In this document: positions 32,512 through 36,812 of the stretch, piece by piece
Numbering within the stretch: position 1 is the stretch's first letter
Layout: each line of letters starts with the position of its first letter
Assembly (NCBI GenBank): GCA_017469275.1
Contig: JAFUGT010000131.1
Span: 1 to 36,812 of the forward strand
Source of the DNA: Lachnospiraceae bacterium
GTDB taxonomy: Bacteria > Bacillota > Clostridia > Lachnospirales > Lachnospiraceae
Length of the DNA: 36,812 nt
Reading direction: 5' to 3'
Translations under genes and position numbers: made by a program
The notes under the pieces: generated by a model
What the model saw: the letters and a program-made list of their open reading frames with translations, nothing else
Databases searched by the model: none
What the model was told of the DNA's origin: nothing

Positions 32512-34998
32512 TTACTCCGAACCTTCTGATGTTTCATTTTCTGTCTTTTTATTATCTTTTGTTATAATATCTGCCGCAGCATTTCCTGTTGTCTTATTAT
32601 CTGTTATTACAGCTTCTGTTGCAGTACCGTTGCCCGTAAGCGAATACGGATCAGTAAATGAAAGCGCAATGTGATCATCTCCGACCTGTGCCACAACTAT
32701 TTCGTTGGCTCCATCAATAGCATCTGCCGGAATCATCAAAGTCTGATAATTAACATATCTGGTATCAACGGTTTTACCATCAACCCATACTTCCGAAAAA
32801 GTATTGAAACCTTTTCCCTTAACAAAAACTCCGCCGACTCCATCCTCAACACCTTCTACAACTATATCGCGAATACCCAGTTTCATATCTGTTCTCGGGA
32901 ACGGATTAACACCATCAAATGCATAATTATCCCCATATAATGTATCATATTCCAACAATTCCAATTTATTCAGATAATCAGCTTTATCATTTTGATACAT
33001 ATATCTTTTGTGAAAATGCTGCATTAGTCCTCCGTCAATTCCCAAACGGTTAAATATATATGTACTCGCCTGATAAGCAGTGAGATCCTTGTATTCTTTC
33101 TTAAGCCCCAGATTATCCCACATAACCCACTCAGTCTGATACAAACTTATTTCCCTTAAATCCGTCTCCTGAATACTCAAACTGGGAAGGTGATCTCCAT
33201 ACATGAATACAACCGTCGGTTCACCGAGTTCTTGAAGCCCTGCAATCAGATCCTTGATCATATTGTCAGTCTCACGACACTGATTAATATAATACTCCCA
33301 TGCAGCTTCTTTCTCAAGGTCCCCCTCATACTCACCAGCAAAATGACATCCGATATGTGTCAACGTATCAGTATGTTTTTTGGGATAACGACCATGAGCC
33401 TGAACGGTTATTGTTGTTATATAATCCCGTCCTATAGTCTGTTTCATTCGTTCTATCATCTCATTATCCAGAATGTTATCCTTCGCCCATCCTCTCGGAG
33501 TATATTGCAAAAAATACATATGCTCCATGGCAGTAAACACATCAAAACCAAGATTGGAATAATCAATGTATCTCTCGTAAAAAGTTGCGTCATTATTGTG
33601 AAAACCTGCAGTGGCATAACCATATCTCTTAAGGTCATATGCCATACTGTCACAGGACTTACTTTTCATTATAGTCTTAAAGGGATACTCACCTGCGCCA
33701 AAGAATTGTGTACTCATTCCGGTCTGAACTTCAAACTCAGTATTTGCTGTTCCGGCACCGACGGCAGGTACTGTAAAAAGTCCTGATGAATATTTCCCCT
33801 TCAGATTAGCCAGTGTAGGCATAACTCTTTCGGTTACCCGTAAATCCTTCATATACCTGGTATCAAATATAGACTCTAATTGTATTACGATAATATTGGG
33901 ATATTTATAATTTGCCGGTATATTCTTGTAATATTGCGCAGAGTCCTCCTCCGCCAAATTATCATCCTTTTGTGTATCATCCACCTTATCCGTATCAGAC
34001 GCATTTTTCGTATTCTCATCATTTGTCGTGTCTGTCACATCTTGTGTGCTCTGATCATTCGACCTGTCAGGAACATCCTGTGTACTCTCCACACTTCTCG
34101 TGTCAGCAACATTTTCTTCAATAACCTCCGGGTTACTGTCATCTTTTGAATTATCAACTTTATCTGTATCATTAACGCCATCTATATTATCATTAACCTG
34201 CTGCGTTGCTTCCTCCTTTGTCAGGAAGATAACTTCATCTTTATTATAACTTAACACATCTGTAATCTCATGTATCGCCTGCTCACTGTATGTCTTGGGA
34301 CGGCTTATTCCCACATCAATGATACTGTTGGAAAAACAATAGGCAAATCCATAATCATTATAGGCATATGCAAGATTACCGAAGTTATCTGAAACAGTCT
34401 TGGTATTAACAGCCACCTTAGTCAGCGTATAAACCAAAAATAAACACATACATACATATGCCGAAGCACGAAACGGATTCCGCTTGTTCTTTGACTTTGG
34501 AAGCTTGATATACAGATATATAAGTAATGCAAGTACCAAAACAGCTCCTATTGCCGATAGAACCATCTGCCACTTAGACATATATTTGTCCAACATGGTC
34601 ATAACATTTCTGATCATTAATATATCAACCGCAGAAAATGGTGTTGTTCTGAAGCATAATACAATCCAATTGGCAAAGGCTGAAATTATCCAAACCGCAC
34701 AGACAAATACCGTTGCAAACACTTTCCTTTTTGCAAATAATACAAGTGATAACGTCACAAATATTATAAATGCATTATACAGAAAAACCAAAGGAGAATG
34801 TGCAATAAAAAGAAAAGGTTTAATAAAAGAATGTCTCGAAAGTACCTCTAGGAAATAATTGAGTATAAGCGCCAAAAGAGCAAAACCGACTACCGGAATC
34901 TTAACTATCTTAACAAACTTCTGTACGACTTTATTATCCTTAAGAGTATGTAATTTTGTTTTATTATTATCTTTACTCTCTTTTTTCTTGTTGCTCAT
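32512..34998 (-). CDS. LtaS-family sulfatase-fold membrane enzyme
   Basis: Probable glycerophosphate or related polymer transferase facing the outside of the membrane. About five hydrophobic segments occupy residues 25-200. A hydrophilic Asp/Thr/Ser/Asn-rich insert follows (about 245-360). The sulfatase-type domain then begins: NIIVIQLESIFDTRY (metal-binding Glu375), the catalytic threonine in VGAGTANTEFEVQTG (Thr417) and VFMYGDHLPSL. A C-terminal TIG/IPT-like region contains VFVKGKGFNTFSEVWVDGK. ATG 34998 with GGAGG 5 bases upstream is the start; a TTG four codons earlier is inside the ribosome site. It has 828 residues, longer than standard LtaS (about 650) because of the insert and the C-terminal part. 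The product could be lipoteichoic acid or another polymer. Confidence 0.88.
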   Translation of the reverse strand: MSNKKKESKDNNKTKLHTLKDNKVVQKFVKIVKIPVVGFALLALILNYFLEVLSRHSFIKPFLFIAHSPLVFLYNAFIIFVTLSLVLFAKRKVFATVFVCAVWIISAFANWIVLCFRTTPFSAVDILMIRNVMTMLDKYMSKWQMVLSAIGAVLVLALLIYLYIKLPKSKNKRNPFRASAYVCMCLFLVYTLTKVAVNTKTVSDNFGNLAYAYNDYGFAYCFSNSIIDVGISRPKTYSEQAIHEITDVLSYNKDEVIFLTKEEATQQVNDNIDGVNDTDKVDNSKDDSNPEVIEENVADTRSVESTQDVPDRSNDQSTQDVTDTTNDENTKNASDTDKVDDTQKDDNLAEEDSAQYYKNIPANYKYPNIIVIQLESIFDTRYMKDLRVTERVMPTLANLKGKYSSGLFTVPAVGAGTANTEFEVQTGMSTQFFGAGEYPFKTIMKSKSCDSMAYDLKRYGYATAGFHNNDATFYERYIDYSNLGFDVFTAMEHMYFLQYTPRGWAKDNILDNEMIERMKQTIGRDYITTITVQAHGRYPKKHTDTLTHIGCHFAGEYEGDLEKEAAWEYYINQCRETDNMIKDLIAGLQELGEPTVVFMYGDHLPSLSIQETDLREISLYQTEWVMWDNLGLKKEYKDLTAYQASTYIFNRLGIDGGLMQHFHKRYMYQNDKADYLNKLELLEYDTLYGDNYAFDGVNPFPRTDMKLGIRDIVVEGVEDGVGGVFVKGKGFNTFSEVWVDGKTVDTRYVNYQTLMIPADAIDGANEIVVAQVGDDHIALSFTDPYSLTGNGTATEAVITDNKTTGNAAADIITKDNKKTENETSEGSE

Positions 34999-35039
34999 CT
35001 CTGCCTCCAAAAAAGCAAATTCCCATAACCGTTGATTAC

Positions 35040-35978
35040 TTATAATTCATTACCTTTATGATTAACGATATATTTTATAAACCTTCCGACTTCCACCCAT
35101 GCTTCTTTTGCCTCAGGATATCTTGTCAGTCCCATCTGGAAATCATGAAACATTCCCGGATATATGTGTTCCTTAACCAGCACTCCTGCATTTTTGGCTT
35201 TCTCCGAAACTGTATGTGTATCGCTAAGCAGCATCTCATATTCACCAACCTGCATCAGCATAGGCGGAAATCCCTTATAATCTCCATTGATAGGAGAAAT
35301 ATACGGATCCTCCGGATTACTTTCCTGATAATAACCTTCTTTATAAACAAGAGAATCTGTAGCTCCTCCAAAAATCGGGTCTATGTCAAAATTCTCCTGA
35401 TATGACTCTCCACTCTTAGTAAGATCCGTCCAGGCCGACATCGTTATAATCCCGGCAGGCATCTTAAGGTTATGATCCCTAAGATAGAGACAAAGAGCCA
35501 AGGTTAGTCCGCCTCCTGCAGAATCACCGGCAATAAAAAAATGCTCCACGGGATATTCGTTTTCTAATATCCAATTATACGCAGCGAGCGCATCCTCTAA
35601 AGCCGCGGGATATGGATTATCGGGTGCAACACGATAATCTGCCGAAAGTACATCGTATCCTTTTGAAAGCTCATTGTAAAGTCCTGCCATCTCACGGTAG
35701 GTATTATGTAGTTTTCCATAATATCCACCTCCGTGAAGCTGCAGAATAACACCTTTCTTTTCTTCGACGTCTTTAAGTTTCAGCAATTCCATTTTGAACA
35801 GTCCCATATCTATTACAGACTGTTCTAAATGATTCGGGCACTCCCAAAGTTTCTCCCGCTCTGATATCTTCGCCCTAAGTTCTCCTGTCTGCGCCTTATG
35901 TCCTAAATACGGCATATGATTTGCCATTTTGACCATTTTTCTTGCTGTTCTTCCTCTTATGCTGATTCTTTGCTCCAT
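35040..35978 (-). CDS. Alpha/beta hydrolase (HSL-type esterase)
   Basis: Carboxylesterase-fold enzyme of 312 residues without a signal peptide. The oxyanion motif HGGGYYGKLH, nucleophile elbow FIAGDSAGGGLTLAL, acid residue in GEYEMLLSDTHTV and catalytic His in YPGMFHDFQMG are all present and in the usual order, so it should be active. DYRVAPDNPYPAALED is typical of the hormone-sensitive lipase family. GGAGTG precedes ATG 35978. Its substrate is unknown; position between a zinc-ribbon membrane protein and an LtaS-like enzyme hints at envelope lipid or acyl-ester chemistry. Confidence 0.92.
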   Translation of the reverse strand: MEQRISIRGRTARKMVKMANHMPYLGHKAQTGELRAKISEREKLWECPNHLEQSVIDMGLFKMELLKLKDVEEKKGVILQLHGGGYYGKLHNTYREMAGLYNELSKGYDVLSADYRVAPDNPYPAALEDALAAYNWILENEYPVEHFFIAGDSAGGGLTLALCLYLRDHNLKMPAGIITMSAWTDLTKSGESYQENFDIDPIFGGATDSLVYKEGYYQESNPEDPYISPINGDYKGFPPMLMQVGEYEMLLSDTHTVSEKAKNAGVLVKEHIYPGMFHDFQMGLTRYPEAKEAWVEVGRFIKYIVNHKGNEL

Positions 35979-36018
35979 AATTCACTCCGTTTTCAAAATC
36001 CACAAATCATCTGTTGTC

Positions 36019-36048
36019 ATATTAATTAATTCAATAAAATGGTATCAA
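36019..36048 (-). promoter_or_regulatory. Candidate internal promoter before the hydrolase gene
   Basis: TTGATA (36043-36048), an 18-base spacer and TAATAT (36019-36024) on the minus strand lie in the 90-base gap before the hydrolase start at 35978. It could give separate expression of the downstream genes. Confidence 0.25.
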
Positions 36049-36068
36049 AAAATTAACGTCTCTTATCA

Positions 36069-36767
36069 CTATACATGAAATCTTCGTTTCAATTCTCTTG
36101 TAAACTCTCTATCCCCGAAAATAATCGTCCCCAGAAGATATATACCTGTTACTGCAACACATATCATTGGGAGCAGCCAGTTATTAATCCTCTTGGTAAT
36201 ATACAAAAATAAAATCCCCACACTGCAAACGCCTATGAATAGCAACAATATTGAATAACTATACCAATATTGACGATTGAGCATCATAAGAAAGAATACA
36301 ACTGCGTCACCTATCAATATTACTCCCGGTATTGCAAACTTAAGCGACCAACCCGTCATTCCGGTAAAATAATCTATTCCTACCAGCAGTATCATTGTAA
36401 GTACCAGTTGAATTCCAATCTTTGCAGCAAATCCCGAATCATGCTTGATCCAGTATATCATGGAAAAATATATGTACACCATTGCAACACCGCTTATTAG
36501 AGACCACCACATATGAGGTGTTACAGCCCGATTGATTAAAACAAGCCCGACCTCAGCTAAAATGAATAAAAATAGAATAGCACGCATTACCATATTCATT
36601 CTCTTCTCACGCTTTCTTACATCAGGATATTCAGATCCCTGATGAATAAGCATCTGCCCTGTCTCAATCTCTTCTTTTGTCATATCCTCATCCAATACGC
36701 TGTGACAAAGGGGACATACATCTATATCATCATCCACATATATATTACAATTCCTACATATATTCAT
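36069..36767 (-). CDS. Zinc-ribbon multi-pass membrane protein (possibly DUF6320)
   Basis: A 232-residue protein. The N-terminus is a zinc ribbon with two CxxC pairs (NICRNCNIYV and DVCPLCHSVL). Six or so hydrophobic segments follow from about residue 60, including AILFLFILAEVGLVLI, FAIPGVILIGDAVVFFLMML and LLLFIGVCSVGILFLY. It resembles proteins annotated DUF6320 in Lachnospiraceae, which I recall next to alpha/beta hydrolases, as here; the family number is from memory. AGGAAG stands 6 bases before the ATG. It is the first complete gene of the envelope operon; its own promoter may lie just outside the window. Confidence 0.75.
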   Translation of the reverse strand: MNICRNCNIYVDDDIDVCPLCHSVLDEDMTKEEIETGQMLIHQGSEYPDVRKREKRMNMVMRAILFLFILAEVGLVLINRAVTPHMWWSLISGVAMVYIYFSMIYWIKHDSGFAAKIGIQLVLTMILLVGIDYFTGMTGWSLKFAIPGVILIGDAVVFFLMMLNRQYWYSYSILLLFIGVCSVGILFLYITKRINNWLLPMICVAVTGIYLLGTIIFGDREFTRELKRRFHV

Positions 36768-36812
36768 GCTTTCTTCCTTTCAATATTACTGATACTTAAA
36801 TATCCGTTAAAC

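Noticed and set aside
33190-33786. 198-codon plus-strand frame inside the LtaS-like gene
   Set aside because: Antisense to the conserved catalytic domain, no ribosome site and no recognisable motifs.
1-36812. CRISPR array, tRNA or rRNA genes, insertion sequence or prophage
   Set aside because: No regularly spaced repeats, cloverleaf genes, transposase or phage-type ORFs were seen on either strand.

Overview
The window looks like chromosomal core from a low-GC Firmicute of the class Clostridia, most probably a Lachnospiraceae species (Butyrivibrio, Roseburia or a relative). This rests on the AT-rich sequence, strong AGGAGG-type ribosome binding sites, a spoIIAA-spoIIAB-sigF sporulation operon, AddAB instead of RecBCD, and families I associate with Lachnospiraceae. 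The taxonomic call is inference. Genes are tightly packed, mostly on the minus strand, and no gene-free gap exceeds about 250 bases. I saw no tRNA, rRNA, CRISPR array, transposase, phage or plasmid gene.

Region 1 (1-5058, minus) pairs an HscC-type Hsp70, cut by the window edge, with a very large J-domain/TPR protein whose HPD-equivalent motif reads NPE. Region 2 (5251-6696) holds convergent purC and purE. Region 3 (6866-8311) is a secreted Ig-like/NlpC-P60 protein broken by one in-frame TAG between its catalytic Cys and His. Region 4 (8419-11437, minus) holds aroB and the forespore sigma-F operon. Region 5 (11564-14876, minus) is an operon of queF, folC, an unrecognised 49-residue protein and a zinc-ribbon/TPR membrane protein.

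Region 6 (14986-22273, minus) is addB-addA for double-strand break repair, with a structured leader before addB. Region 7 (22524-25737) has a small membrane-anchored protein, a left-handed beta-helix protein and topB, which starts at TTG. Region 8 (25984-28511, plus) is a translationally coupled pair: a cytoplasmic ParB-like/BMP fusion and a metallophosphoesterase-fold protein without the usual first histidine. Region 9 (28638-36767, minus) is a probable long cell-envelope operon: zinc-ribbon membrane protein, alpha/beta hydrolase, LtaS-like sulfatase-fold enzyme, VanZ-like protein, small membrane protein, M29-type aminopeptidase and a Na+/Ca2+ exchanger. It ends at an unusual nested palindromic terminator.

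The most unusual non-coding signals are two about 88-bp copies of an interspersed repeat (9647-9735 and 14902-14988), with a compensatory base pair in an internal hairpin and an extended -10 promoter at one end, and a 49-bp palindrome inside the loop of the terminator at 28515-28607. The best candidates for undescribed biology are the HscC/J-TPR chaperone pair, the ParB-BMP/phosphoesterase pair and the repeat family.
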